From NCBI GenBank assembly GCA_033239005.1, contig BSQZ01000030.1, positions 2,528,501 to 2,592,500 of the forward strand: a stretch of DNA of 64,000 nucleotides, in the 5' to 3' direction. Both the position numbers and the translations under genes were made by a program. This document shows positions 25,930 to 37,920 of the stretch, in pieces; the first letter of the stretch is position 1; every line of letters starts with the position of its first letter. Origin of the DNA: Lamellibrachia satsuma (Eukaryota > Annelida > Polychaeta > Sabellida > Siboglinidae). The notes beneath the pieces are model-generated. The model saw nothing but the letters and a program-made list of their open reading frames with translations. It was not told the origin of the DNA and did no database searches.

Positions 25930-28774
25930 ATGGGACAAGCTCAGGGCCAGAGTCTGAGGGATGTTGTGGCATCACAATCGATGCTGTCTCCCCATGACAT
26001 CCTACAGAAACATGCAGAGGAGCTGCGACAGATCGCACATCTCTCCTACACTGCCTTCCTCTCGTCCATAACTGAACTTAACAAACTGTAAGTAGTATGC
26101 ACTAATCTCTTGTTAAAATTTGTAATGTTACACTAATTGTTGTACAACATCATATGTGACTGATTTAAACAAACTAAGATATATCTTAATGATTAAAGTC
26201 AACAAATTTATGTACAGTGTTTTACAAAGTGTTTATAAAATTAAGGTTGTATGAAATTATCTGCATGCTGCACTTTGTGATATCTGAAAAGTGAAATTAT
26301 AAATGATGTGAACAAACAACATATCTTGTTTATCGCACATTTTGTTTCCCAAGGACAAAGTGTGCATCTGATAGGTTTGAAATGGCAGACGGCGAAAATG
26401 TGTATTTCAGCTCACTGAGGATATTCATTGGCAGTACAGACACTAATTTTAAGGAGTCAGGTTACCTTGGCAAGCTAATTGTATGGTAACTTATGTAAAA
26501 AATTAAATGCTGTACAGTATGTGTTACTTGTTGTAGAACGCAAGAGTTTAGTGATGTCAATGGAAAGAAACTTGTGTTTGAACTGAAAGATGGCACTACA
26601 TCGACAGTGTTCTGGAAGGTAACAGCCAAGCTACAATGTAACAAGGTCAGAGATTATGTTTTTTGGTATATGGCTTATATACAAAATTGTATACCCTCGT
26701 ATTCAGCTTCTTATTGGTCAGCATAGATTGTGTTAATTCTCAGTGTGGCTTGTGTAATCAACATTAACTACCCCAGATAATCAACATTAATCATCCTAGG
26801 CAATCAATATTAACTACCTCTAGGTAACCAACATTAATTACCACAACACTAAAAATAATTATGCCTCAACTTACAGAAATAGTTATTCAACCCAATTCAA
26901 TGCTTTATTCTCGGACTCCATGCACTGTACAAATACACTGGAGTTCCACAGTTTTGTGCTAACTGTAGTTACACAGCACAAACATAATGTGGTTGCTTCA
27001 ACCAATATTAAAGTGAACAGGCAGAAATTTAAACCAGTACTTCCAGATTCTAAACATTTATTTCACATAGCTTAATAACGCTACAAATTAAAACATTTTT
27101 GGAAAACTGTAGTTGACAAATAAATCTGTTTCTGCTTTTCTGCATTCAAACACAAGAAACAGTTATTATATAAAAATATTTTCAGCACACAGTCAGATAA
27201 CTCTGATCTATTAGAAACAGCCGCTGTGTTTACATGTTGCTAGGTGAACTGTCACACGACCAACACCGAATCTAGTCGAGTGTTGAATCTTAGGCAGTAC
27301 GTTCGTCTGTACAACGAGATCGCACAGCAAGCAAGCATAGTGACTCAACCTATGGACACAGCTTCAGCGAAGTCCACAGACATCAGAGCATCAACAATAT
27401 TTGCCGAGTATGTTTGTTAAAATCCACTCAATTGATTTGGTTTAACCCATTGTGAATCAGGTTCATTGTATTCAGATCTGTAGAGCGTTGAATAGTTTAA
27501 GTAATATTACAGACGGTTCAGTAAAAGGTGCCTACTTTTGTTAAAAATCATCAAAAGAATTCACTTTGACCATTGGACCAGGTAACTTGCAAAAGTATCA
27601 AAATCCTTGTGTCATACTGACATAGAACTGAACAAAAATTAGGGTCATCTTCTTTGTCTAGTGAAGTGTCATTTTTAGTTGGATTATATTCGTAGTGTTT
27701 CAAGATACAGTTGTAGTTAACATTAAGTGTGGGCTCTTGTCTGTAGAGTATGTGTTTGTAGAGTATATGTCTGTAGAGTATATGTTTGTAGAGTATATGT
27801 TTGTAGAGTATATGTTTGTAGAGTATATGATCAACATATATCAATGATAATTTAAGAAATGCACACATCCAAATACACTTCCATAGTTAAGTATTGTCTA
27901 GTATTGTTGACATCATCAGCAGCTTCGATAACTTTGGAACAAATGTGTCTTGATGTGAAATGTCTGGATGCTGTACTATTAAAGTAAGAACATTCTACTT
28001 CACTTGATGTTGTTGTCTGCTGTTTCCAGATTGGACAGAGACATGGGGAAGGAAAGCACATCAGACGATGAGGAGTGCTGCATCTGCATGGAGCATAAGG
28101 CAGTTGTTATCCTGCCTTGTGCTCACACCTATTGTGAGGTGTGCATTGATACATGGTACGTCTTTCTTCATTCTCAAACTTTATACAAATTTTGAAAGCC
28201 CAAGGTATGCCTAGAATTCTTCTGCTTTGCCCACTCAAAGACTTGCCTCCATCTCTCAATCTTCTGACATTGTCTTCCATTTTCTGCTGTTCACATCTGC
28301 CTTTTCCACATCTCTGTTAACAGTATCCCTTCAGTTTAGTGTTGGTCTTCCTCTTCTCCATCTACAACCTTCTTCTGTTTTCCATGCTCCCTTTGTCAAT
28401 CTCTCTTAAACTTGTGTATAATGGCGAAAACATAGGTCAATGTGTGAAAATAAAAATCCATTTATGTTGCCTTCTGTTTCCTTTGGAAATCAATATTATG
28501 CTAAAACCAAATTACTCCAGAATCACGTATTGAATGATGTAACAAGTAAGAATGTTCCTTCGTCGTAAGACATTCAATCACACAGATGTGTGTATTTCAT
28601 TGCAGGAGCACTGATCACAAGACTTGTCCAGTGTGTCGTGCTGCAGTGAGGAACTCTTGTGACAACTGGGTACTGACAGAGAAACCAGACTCAAGCCAGA
28701 TGGCTGTAGACATGGCCGATTACCTGCTGGGTCTGGCCGACAGATCAGGCTCTGCCACATCGCCTAATGATTGA
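25930..28774 (+). CDS. RNF141: RNF141-like RING finger protein (5 coding exons)
   Basis: Exons 25930-26087, 26537-26645, 27244-27407, 28030-28155 and 28606-28774 join in phase to give 241 residues, close to the roughly 230 of vertebrate RNF141 (ZNF230). All introns are GT-AG. The start MGQAQGQ is near the acceptor and the Gly at position 2 would permit N-myristoylation, as in the family. The middle (FELKDGTTSTVFWKV, then RVLNLRQYVRLYNEI) matches the conserved RNF141 N-terminal region. The C-terminal C3HC4 RING has all eight ligands: C160, C163, C174, H176, C179, C182, C193, C196. By family it is a presumed E3 ubiquitin ligase; the substrate is unknown. The last intron splits the RING, between W186 and S187. 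It is convergent with the aspartic protease gene. I use the symbol by similarity only. Confidence 0.93.
26088..28605 (+). other. Introns of the RNF141-like gene
   Basis: Four introns of 449, 598, 622 and 450 bases. They hold AT-rich unique sequence, a weak 17-bp repeat (about 26755-26840, AATCAACATTAACTACC-like) and a 16-bp repeat (GTAGAGTATATGTTTG, about 27744-27830). No other exon is seen. Confidence 0.8.
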
Positions 28775-29570
28775 GTGTTAGAATATCCCGTGAACCTACT
28801 TTAGGAATGATTAATAGCAATATTATGCTTGTGGATCGAGCAAAGGTGCATTGTTCAGTGCTATAAATTAATTTATAGCAACAGCCGGTATGCTAGGATA
28901 GAATTGTGGAACAACATTAATGAGTTGTATGATTAACTGTATCAGTGCACATTACGCAGGTTGTCATTGTTTTGTACAATGCTTATTTTCATTGGGCAGT
29001 CCAAAATAATGTGATGTATATTTTGTGCATAGTTCCTTTTTGCCTGTTCTCCTTAGTGTTGTTCTCAGCATAACAGTCTGTCTTACCTACAATCAAACGT
29101 TGTCAGAGAGACCCACAGGTGATTCGTGGTGGTAGAATGTGCGACCTATGGGAGAAGTTGTATTGAAGTTTCACTCTCGTGTAGGGTAACCAGAGAGGTG
29201 GGACCAGAGTAACTTGGCGATGATGTTGATTTATTTATGCAACTACATGTTGTGGAAATTAGCATTTTATGCAATTGTTTTGTGGATGTGCCATCTCTGT
29301 CCTGGTGTACATAAAACTAAATTATTTGGTTATTTATTGTGTGATCATGGTGAAGTATTTAATTGTAACTTATAAGTACTATTACATGACAAGGATCAGC
29401 ACACAATCAAAAAGTTCACATTTGGTCAGTAATGGTTGCTGTGTTATTAGACAATGCCTGACAAAATGAGTACAACCAGATGTGTCGAGAAGGTGTTGTC
29501 AACACAATGTCACTTTCAGTTTCTGTATATATTATGCATATATGTTATATGAATAAAAAGTGCTTTGGCC
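28775..29570 (+). other. Putative 3' UTR of the RNF141-like gene
   Basis: The first canonical AATAAA on the plus strand that I can place after the stop is at 29552-29557, which would give a 3' UTR of about 0.8 kb. It contains a segment (about 28938-29030) nearly identical to one at 32765-32862. Confidence 0.4.
28938..29031 (+). repeat. Dispersed 95-bp repeat, copy 1
   Basis: Starts AACTGTATCAGTGCACATTA and ends TTTTGTGCATAGTT. It differs from the copy at 32765-32862 by only a handful of substitutions; similarity stops abruptly on the right. Confidence 0.85.
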
Positions 29571-30135
29571 TTTCAAGGGTCCTGCAGTCGAATATCAAGT
29601 TGTTATTGTGGATAATCTTGGCAACTGGCGATGGAGAACAGCTGCAAGTACGACCTATTCACTATTCCACATCCAACTACAGGTTTTGTGCAATTCCAAT
29701 TCTTCCCATCATGCGCCAGCCTCAGCCACCATGGGGCGCCACTTTTATGGGAAAGGCACCGACTGGGATGAGTAGCCATGTAGACTACTTTCAAAAGTAG
29801 GGAAAGACTCTTCCAGTTAAGGTAGAGCTAAGCAAATGAAGTTTCTAAGGGAACATCCATATTGAATACGTCATATCTTTGAATACGGTTCGTAAACTCA
29901 ATGTTTTAGCTTCGCCGACACTGAAGCCATATCGATGATTGACTTGATGTTATTATAATTATGTTAAGCAAGAATCTGAACAACTACGAGGTGTGTGAAC
30001 TCATAAAATAGCTCAACCAATAAACGTAGGCAGTGCGGCGAACCACTCATCACCAAGATTAACATAAGTACAGCCTGCGCAACTCTTGGGAACCAGCGAA
30101 GACTGGTCCCTGATCCATACCCGTTTGTGGCGACG
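29571..30135. other. Intergenic spacer between convergent genes
   Basis: Unique sequence. Overlapping frames on both strands at 29560-29800 share no family features. Confidence 0.4.
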
Positions 30136-30365
30136 CGTTGATATAGGCTTATATCGGTAGCCGATGTTGTGTGGACGATCAATTAGAGCGGACTTGATTC
30201 ACATTGATGTGTGCATTGATATAGGCTTATATCGGTAGCCGATGTTGTGTGGACGATCAATAACAGCGGACTTGATTCACATTGATGTGTGCATTGATAT
30301 AGGCTTATATCGGTAGCCGATGTTGTGTGGACGATCAATAAGAGCGGACTTGATTCACATTGATG
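30136..30365. repeat. 78-bp tandem repeat, 3 units
   Basis: The unit begins TTGATATAGGCTTATATCGG and ends ACATTGATGTGTGCA. It lies downstream of the aspartic protease stop and may be in that gene's 3' UTR. Confidence 0.9.
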
Positions 30366-30563
30366 CGAGAACGAATGACGAGTGTGGCGAATGTTTCGGT
30401 GAGATTGTGTGTCCGGACGCGGTCCTGACGATGACAACTTATGATCTACAATGTTGTTATGTACAAGAAGCTCTAATGATACATTAATTGTCACCCAGAT
30501 CGTCAAGCTACATGCAAATGTTGCGTAATTGCGCCACATAGGATGTTGGAGCCGCTTCTGTGA

Positions 30564-33500
30564 TCAGATTGACATCGCTAGACAGCGCGCCCCACGATAC
30601 TTCAGCGAGATTTCCCTGTCTAACAGCAGCCTCGATCTGACAGGTGCACTTCCGCTGCCGACGATGAAACTGTTGTCTTTGAATGAGATGGCACACTGAA
30701 AACAAGAACAACAACGAACTGTTATCCACTTCACGGGTATCCACAGAAGAGTCGCCGCCGCCAACAATATAGGTCACCGACACAGCCTCGAATTGGAACA
30801 GAAATAATACCAACGTTAAGACCAATGAGACCATAAAGCATACTTTTAATACTTTGAGCCACCAAACGAGTTGTTAATGTTGTTGGTAGAACAAGAAGCC
30901 ACACAATGTTGTGACATTTACCAGTCTCTAACTTATGTGCAGGTCTTTGACAGGGTGTTTATGTTCCATTCCCTTCGGAGTTTGGAGGCGGACAAATACT
31001 GCAGACTATATTCCTCCTGATGGTTTTAGTCGGTCTTTATACATTACTATTTTAAAGTGCGTGTACTCAACCAATTCAACCTCCGACAGTTCCAAACTTA
31101 GATTTGATCGAGTGCGTTCACATAAATAAATTAGTGTCTAGGAAGGCACACGTAAAATAAGACAGCGTCACGCCCAAGCAAAAGAAACGCACCTGGTATT
31201 TCTTTAAGAAGTCTATGCCAAGGGAGATGTCAGGGTGATCGTCGGCTAGAAAGTAAAACAGTGCAGTTGAGTTAAACAATTGACCGGTGCGCCATTTGAC
31301 GTCACAGTAGCGTGTCACGGGCAGCGGCTGATCTCAGTAACCTTTTACTAAGTTTCATGGTTGAAGCGGCTTGCATCATTCTCATATTTTGGAACACGAG
31401 ACAGTATACCTGTTCTGTTCGTTGTGCGTCTGAAGCCGTTTTCCACAAATTACATTAAATGCAAAGTGTAAAAGTGTTACTTGTTGACACATAGGCCTAC
31501 ACATGAACCCAATGGTGCGGCGCAAGTATCACGTACTTACCCGCTACAAAGTATCACGTACATACCTGTTACAAAGACGTCGATGGAGAACCGCGAATTT
31601 TCAATTTCCAGTTCCACGTCGACGATTTTTCCGGTCAGTTTACAGTGCGCAAAGGCAGCCGGCTGTTCCGGCGGCCCGCTGGTCACTGACGGTAGACTAC
31701 AACACGAACATATAAGTCTAAACACGAACATACAATAAATATAATTCAGCTTGGTTACCAAGAAACGATTTGAACACTTGACTCTCAGGAAAAAAGTGTA
31801 TGTCTACAGGGATTTTAAGGTGAAACAAATATGTTGGGGTCTAATATTATCTATGTACGATATAATCATGTAGAATCACGGAGATGCAACTGCGGCGTGT
31901 ATTTTTAACTGGGTTGTTATGTGAACAAGGTACCGTGCAAGAAGCTATGGTGTGAACAAGACGCAATTAGACGGCCGTAGTTAGAGGTCTCTTCACCTGC
32001 ATAGTTCGACGAGACTTGAGTGAGTCACCGTCATAGGACTGCTTGTGTTGATCTGCGCCTTCAGGTCGATCCCTCTGCACTAAGAGGCAAGTATAAAAAT
32101 AATAATTATGCTGTCGGAAGTTATATATCCAAAAGTGCGTGTATAGGCCCTATATGCGTGGATAAGTTAAACAAATTATCATACACTGTAATAACCTATG
32201 TTTGTACTGAAGTATTATTAGGCTTATCGATAATTGAGTTTATTTGACCTATGATTTTCTTGTGAAAAGTAGTATATTTCTAATTTATTATTATGCTGGT
32301 GTGACGTTACGAACCAAGCTATGTCGACTGTGGCAGAGTCGAAAGGAACGTACAAAATGAATAGCTTCATGTATAGCTATGAGTAGAATACGTCCTGTCT
32401 TTATAGCTATGAGTCCGTCCGTGACACCGTCCATGACACCATCCGTGACACCGTCCGTGACACCATCGTGCACAAATAATTGGTGATTACGTCATTGCGA
32501 CAGTTGTAGTTGATTAAATTGTTCTGTCATACAAATGTGAACCCTTATTAATGGAAAAAGGTCGTGCAGAAGAAGTAAAACAATATTCTCTATCTTCTTG
32601 GTTGTTATGAAATATAAGTTTGACTTATTAACCAATCATATAATGCGATCTCTTCATTTGTTTCTACTTGACAACCAGTTGCACGTACGACGTCGATGTA
32701 GAGGGACGTGTTTCTTATCGCTCCTTTCAGTAAGTGGCCGCGACGACTTCGCTATATGCATTAAACTGTATCAGTGCACATTGCGCAGGTTGTCAGTGTT
32801 TTGTACAATGGTTATTTTTATTGGCCAGTCCAAAATAATGTGATGTACATTTTGTGCATAGTTAGGAAGGATAGTTCGCGGACTTGGACGAGGAGAGGCA
32901 GGGCGTCGCATACGTTCACGGTGACGAAGCTGCGGCGTATGAAGACTGACATTATTCATAATTGGACGTTGAAAATTGAGCCTAAGCTAAAAGGTTTGAA
33001 TTTCTGTAATTTATTTTAGGTAGCCATGGTCGGGAGGAGAGTAAACTCCTTTCGTTGTTAAGAGCAAGTCATTTTGAAAGTTGGATACTTTCTATCTTAA
33101 GTAAATGACTTGTCGATTGCTGACAGTGTCTTTTTCATCATCCAATGTAACATTTCGGGAAAAATAAAACCGAAAACCAAAAAGTGCTCTATTGTTTCTT
33201 TCACGCATAAAACGTTACAGTGTGAATCAGTTACGCAGTCAAATGAGGGGAACATAATAGAAACGAGCACTGCGTTTATCGAGACACCGGGTATACGATT
33301 TAGGGTCCGCCGTTGTAGCACCATAGCATCTGTCACATCCGGTACGAAATGGTCACGTGTCGGCAGTAACAACTCTGATCTACCGCGACTGTGTGTGTAC
33401 CGCTTTTACCCCAGAACAATTATCCAGATTTCTTCCAGTTGCGTATTTATGGGACATTGGGCCACGTCCCTTTCGTTTTAGGATATAATTTGTGTCGTGA

Positions 33501-36500
33501 ACAACCTGTCGCAACAACATATGGTAGCGTGGTAAACGAATGGGTGACTAAGTTTGCCCCTCTTTCCGAAATCCTAAATAACGCTATTTATCATTACAAT
33601 CAGATGTTGGACACTCAGGGATACGTAGCATTATTCTCCCGTGGGCCATGTCATTGTCAAGAGGTCTAAGGGTATGAATGCACGATGAATACAAGCACGC
33701 AGTGGTCTGCAGCGGATCCCGTGAGGTCTTAGGGGTCTCAAGACCCCCAGGCCATTGATTGGAAGGGGATCTTAACCCCATGTGCCCGTGACAAATATTA
33801 CGGTAAAGGACAACGTAAATATGCTTACATCGGAACCAGTGTCAACGTAAATACTGAATTATAAGCAGCCAGCTAATATTAACCATCATGTAAGTAGAAC
33901 GACAGATGTATCGTCCCTCCCCCGTTGTTAAGTAGAACGACACATATATCATCCCTCCCTCGTTGTTAAGTAGAACGACACATGTATCGTCCTTCCCCCG
34001 TTGTTAAGTAGAACGACACATATATCATCCCTCCCCCGTTGTTAAGTAGAACGACACATGTATCGTCCCTCCCCCGTTCGTAAGTAGAACGACACATGTA
34101 TCGTCCTTCCCCCGTTGTTAAGTAGAACGACATATGTATCGTCCCTCCCCCGTTCGTAAGTAGAACGACACATGTATCGTCCCTCCCCCGTTCGTAAGTA
34201 GAACGACACATGTATCGTCCCTCTCCCGTTTGTAAGTAGAACGACACATGTATCGTCCCTCCCCGTTTGTAAGTAGAACGACACATGTATCGTCCCTCCC
34301 CCGTTCGCAAGTAGAACGACACATGTATCGTCCCTCTCCCGTTCGTAAGTACAACGACACATATTTCGTCCCTCCCCCGTTCGTAAGTAGAACGACACAT
34401 GTATCGTCCCTCTCCCGTTGTTAAGTAGAACGACATATGTATCGTCCCTCCCCGTTGTTAAGTAGAACGACACATGTATCGTCCCTCCCCGTTGTTAAGT
34501 AGAACGACACATGTATCGTCCCTCCCCGTTGTTAAGTAGAACGACACATGTATCGTCCCTCTCCCGTTGTTAAGTAGAACGACACATGTATCGTCCCTCT
34601 CCCGTTGTTAAGTAGAACGACACATGTATCGTCCCTCTCTGTTGTTAAGTAGAACGACACATGTATCGTCCCTTCCCGTTGTTAAGTAGAACGACACATG
34701 TATCGTCCCTCTCCCGTTGTTAAGTAGAACGACACATGTATCGTCCCTCCCGTTGTTAAGTAGAACGACACATGTATCGTCCCTCTCCCGTTGTTAAGTA
34801 GAACGACACATGTATCGTCCCTCTCCCGTTGTTAAGTAGAACGACACATGTATCGTCCCTCTCCCGTTGTTAAGTAGAACGACACATGTATCGTCCCTCT
34901 CTGTTGTTAAGTAGAACGACACATGTATCGTCCCTCCCCGTTGTTAAGTAGAACGACACATGTATCGTCCCTCTCCCGTTGTTAAGTAGAACGACACATG
35001 TATCGTCCCTCCCGTTGTTAAGTAGAACGACACATGTATCGTCCCTCTCCCGTTGTTAAGTAGAACGACACATGTATCGTCCCTCCCGTTGTTAAGTAGA
35101 ACGACACATGTATCGTCCCTCTCCCGTTGTTAAGTAGAACGACACATGTATCGTCCCTCTCCCGTTGTTAAGTAGAACGACACATGTATCGTCCCTCCCC
35201 CGTTCGTAAGTAGAACGACACGTGTATCGTCCCTCCCCGTTGTTAAGTAGAACGACACATGACCACGAATAACTGAGACCCCACTCCAGCAAGCCTAGAT
35301 GCGCCCCTGCAATGGCCAAGTCACACGTTCCTTTTCTGAGTCATCTACAAGATTGCCATCGAAAATAGCAAACATCCAAATAGCACGTGGAAGCAACTGG
35401 CTCATCGAGAGTCCAAAAGTTGTTTTACATATGCGACCCACCCAGTTGAGATATCTGTGAATTATGTTCTTAATTCGATTGTGTTGCTAGTCTCAATTCA
35501 TATTAATTTTGCGAACAACCAAATCTACCTAGTATTCACTGCAACATGTTAACTCGTTTGTGCAACCTTTGTATGTAGATTTTGTGAAATTATCAGAACA
35601 ATTATTAAATTATTTAATGTTTGTTCAGGCATTAAGTGAAGTGAAAATAGAAATGCTGAAAAGTCACGATTTTCACCCTTGGTGAAATTTCGTAACTTTG
35701 TCATGTGATCGGCGAGAGGATTGAAGTCACGCCCATGATCGCAGTGTTTACAATTTTGGATATCCAGTATTTTGATCCTTACCAGATCTAACGACTGGAG
35801 TCAAGTCTTTCAATTATTTGAACAAAAATAGGCATGTTTTTATTAAACAGACTGTGCACATTACTTAAACTAGTCACACACTATACACATTACTTAAACT
35901 AGTCACACACTATACACATTACTTAAACTAGTCACACACTATACACATTACTTAAACTAGTCACTCACACACTATGCACATTACTTAAACTAGTCACACA
36001 CTACACACATTACTTAAACTAGTCACACACAATACACATTACTTAAACTAGTCACACACTATACATATTACTTAAACTAGTCACACACTATACACATTAC
36101 TTAAACTAGTCACACACTATACACATTACTTAAACTAGTCACACACTACACACATTACTTAAACTAGTCACACACTATACACATTACTTAAACTAGTCAC
36201 ACACTATACATATTACTTAAACTAGTCACACACTATACACATCTGGACATAAATGAACTGTATTCGCGATGGGCTGAGCCATTTGAGGTAGCAGCTTTAA
36301 ATGTATTAACGCTGCTAACAGTCAGCAGATATTCCATTGATTTATCGTCTTCTGAACGAGTAGGCGTAGAGTCCTATGTTCAATCAGCAACGTCTTATTA
36401 CTAACGCTACCTCGTGCGCTGAAGTTGTTCTTAGTGTAATTACCATTAGTTGGTGACATACGACTTCCAGCCTCTGTCTGTGTCTCTGACACTCACCTTG

Positions 36501-37326
36501 CATTTGATGAACGGCAGTGTGACCGACCGTGGGGAGGAACCCTCTTGAAACGGGTCTTCAGAGGGGAGCAACGTTGCCTCGCATGATTGGTTACGTCGTC
36601 TGCGTCCCGTGTGAGGGCGCTCAGCACTAGGTGAGATGTCATCCTGTAGATGTTGTCATTTTATTTATTTAATCGTGCCTTCTACAGAATAATGCCGAAA
36701 CTCCTTTACAACGTTGAGACGAGATGACCGCAGTTGGTGGACGTGGTAATGTTGCAGGAATATTAAAAAGAGCGCCCCATAAACTAGGATAGCCTCTTTA
36801 GTAGTTGGCTTGAGTACCAATGTAATTATCATGTCAATTACGGATCTAGATGAGGTTGACGATTCGTAAGAACCCCCAGTATTGTTGTTTCTGTTGGGCT
36901 CTAGTTTATATGTTGCCAAACCCCCCTATATAACATACATCAACTGTGCTATTTGCTTTTCAGAAACGTGTTTGATGTACATGTTTAAACGATAACCATC
37001 TGAAAACATTCCACGTCCTTCGTCAGTCCCCACCCCCCTTCCGGACAAGCCCTATATCCTGGATCAGTCACATGCCTGTCACATTGATCCATAGTTATCA
37101 TCAATAATTATCCAAGACTCCGCTCGAATAAGGACATCAGCACGTTCATTCAAATGTAAACAGCCACACAGGAATATCAGTGTTAGATGCTTACAGTGTT
37201 ATCTGTGGTCGTTATCTTGGAAAGATCCGATTCTAACGAATCAATGTCGTCGTTTCTCCGAGTAGTCGGTTGACGACGTTGCTGGTGACGAGACGCCGCT
37301 CGTTCCAGTATATCGCCCACTTCCAT
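30564..37326 (-). CDS. Retropepsin-like aspartic protease, multi-exon
   Basis: Minus-strand coding exons: 37326-37195 (ATG, 44 codons), 36643-36497 (49 codons, ends LPFIKCK), 33853-33829 (IYVDTGSD), 32052-31997, 31696-31566, 31245-31193 (SLGIDFLKKYQ), 30695-30564 (CAISFKDNSFIVG, stop). From 33853 onward every junction is in phase (0, 2, 1, 0). D-T-G-S is the catalytic aspartate loop and the hydrophobic L-G-I-D-F-L motif is the second signature of retroviral-type proteases. Having one D-T-G, it should act as a homodimer. The N-terminus is basic and disordered. The junction from 36497 to 33853 is two bases out of phase, so a small exon of 3n+2 bases remains unlocated. The closest families are Ty3/Gypsy proteases and cellular relatives (ASPRV1, NRIP2/3, DDI). 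Introns argue for a host gene. Confidence 0.78.
31697..33828 (-). other. Introns of the aspartic protease gene (31.7-33.8 kb)
   Basis: Apart from the 56-base exon at 31997-32052, this holds a 12-bp repeat (GTCCGTGACACC, 32405-32466), the second copy of the dispersed 95-bp repeat, and unique sequence. Plus-strand frames at 33110-33669 are open for about 90-120 codons but I recognise nothing in them. Confidence 0.5.
32765..32862 (+). repeat. Dispersed 95-bp repeat, copy 2
   Basis: Near-identical to 28938-29031 in the RNF141-like 3' UTR, here inside an intron of the protease gene and on the strand opposite to that gene. Confidence 0.85.
33890..35262. repeat. 38-bp satellite, about 36 units
   Basis: The unit runs AAGTAGAACGACACATGTAT then CGTCCCTCCCCCGTTGTT. 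Length varies through loss of one to three C/T in the pyrimidine run, and CGTTCG versus GTTGTT versions form blocks. It sits inside the intron just upstream of the catalytic-loop exon of the protease gene, 37 bases from its 3' splice site. Confidence 0.96.
35263..35823. other. Intron sequence of the protease gene with a LINE scrap
   Basis: Mostly unique AT-rich sequence. At about 35385-35445 a minus-oriented scrap of the CR1-like 3' UTR is recognisable from AACTGGCTCATCGAGAGTCC and CCACCCA. Confidence 0.5.
35824..36420. repeat. Dispersed repeat copy containing a 29-bp array
   Basis: Flanks (TTTTTATTAAACAGACTGTGC on the left; TTCGCGATGGGCTGAGCC with AGCAGCTTTAAATG on the right) match in order the unexpanded region 60655-60840. 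Between them, 35852-36240 is about 13 units of ACACATTACTTAAACTAGTC plus ACACACTAT. Confidence 0.85.
36644..37194 (-). other. Intron between the first two coding exons of the protease gene
   Basis: 551 bases, GT-AG (donor GTAAGC, acceptor CTACAG). A minus-strand 84-codon frame at 36665-36919 contains one hydrophobic stretch (AILVYGALFLIFL) but lies wholly inside this intron. Confidence 0.6.
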
Positions 37327-37331
37327 GTCAA

Positions 37332-37920
37332 TCTAGGTGCACAAAGGTCAACCTATATTTTGTGAATTTCACGTGCTACCAACCGTTTGCTTAAAAATTC
37401 AAGCTAAGCTCAGTACGAGGAGTGTTTTAATAGAAACGAAGACGAAATATTATAGCTCAAAGTAATTCTACATATTTGTACGACCACCGGAAACGTTTTA
37501 ATCCGTGACCATCTAAACAACATGATCGTCGTAAACCCAGCTCCTGTGAACGGTTTGATTCATAGATACAAAGCGGTGCAATGCGACCACGGAACGTTGT
37601 TTAATGACTCACCTTTGTAGAGTCAAATCACTACGATAATATCCGGGCAAGCGGAAAAGAGCTACTTGCACTCTCCGTTAAACATTGCCATGTAAAACAA
37701 CGATCGTGTCCAGTGTTGGTTGTGCATAGCTTCCACTGGATACGTGTTGACTGTATTGACTGTGTGGAACGCCGTCCGCTCCAGCGACGACAGCGGGCAG
37801 CAATACCTGGCCGTGTCTGCATGGCAACGTACAGCGGATAAGAACGCCTGAAAAGGCAGCCATCGCGTCGAGCCATCAATAATGCAGATGCTACACGAGG
37901 ACGTAACGTGAATGAAGGAT
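37332..37920 (-). promoter_or_regulatory. Putative first exon and CpG-rich promoter of the protease gene
   Basis: The coding exon has an acceptor (CACCTAG) six bases before its ATG, so an untranslated exon must lie upstream. A donor CAAAG|GTGAGT at about 37608-37618 on the minus strand, preceded by CpG-rich sequence to about 37900, is the best candidate. A short upstream frame in it would be a uORF. Start site not resolved. Confidence 0.45.

Noticed and set aside
30508..30834. Minus-strand 108-codon frame with a signal-peptide-like start
   Set aside because: It overlaps the last protease exon in another frame; the spliced frame (C-A-I-S-F-K-D) fits the protease fold and phases.
33110..33669. 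Plus-strand frames of about 90-120 codons inside a protease intron
   Set aside because: No recognisable motif and no compatible splice structure; left as unannotated sequence.
33890..35262. CRISPR-like regularly spaced repeats (also the 33, 37, 42 and 24 bp arrays)
   Set aside because: Units are head-to-tail with no unique spacers, and the genome is eukaryotic.
36405..36445. Possible 8-base microexon (minus strand) that would repair the protease reading phase
   Set aside because: It fits phase and has AG/GT borders, but such short matches are expected by chance in 2.6 kb; several other candidates exist.
36665..36919. 84-codon minus-strand frame with one hydrophobic segment
   Set aside because: It falls within an intron of the protease gene, has no recognised family and no splice or polyadenylation signals of its own; kept only as a note.
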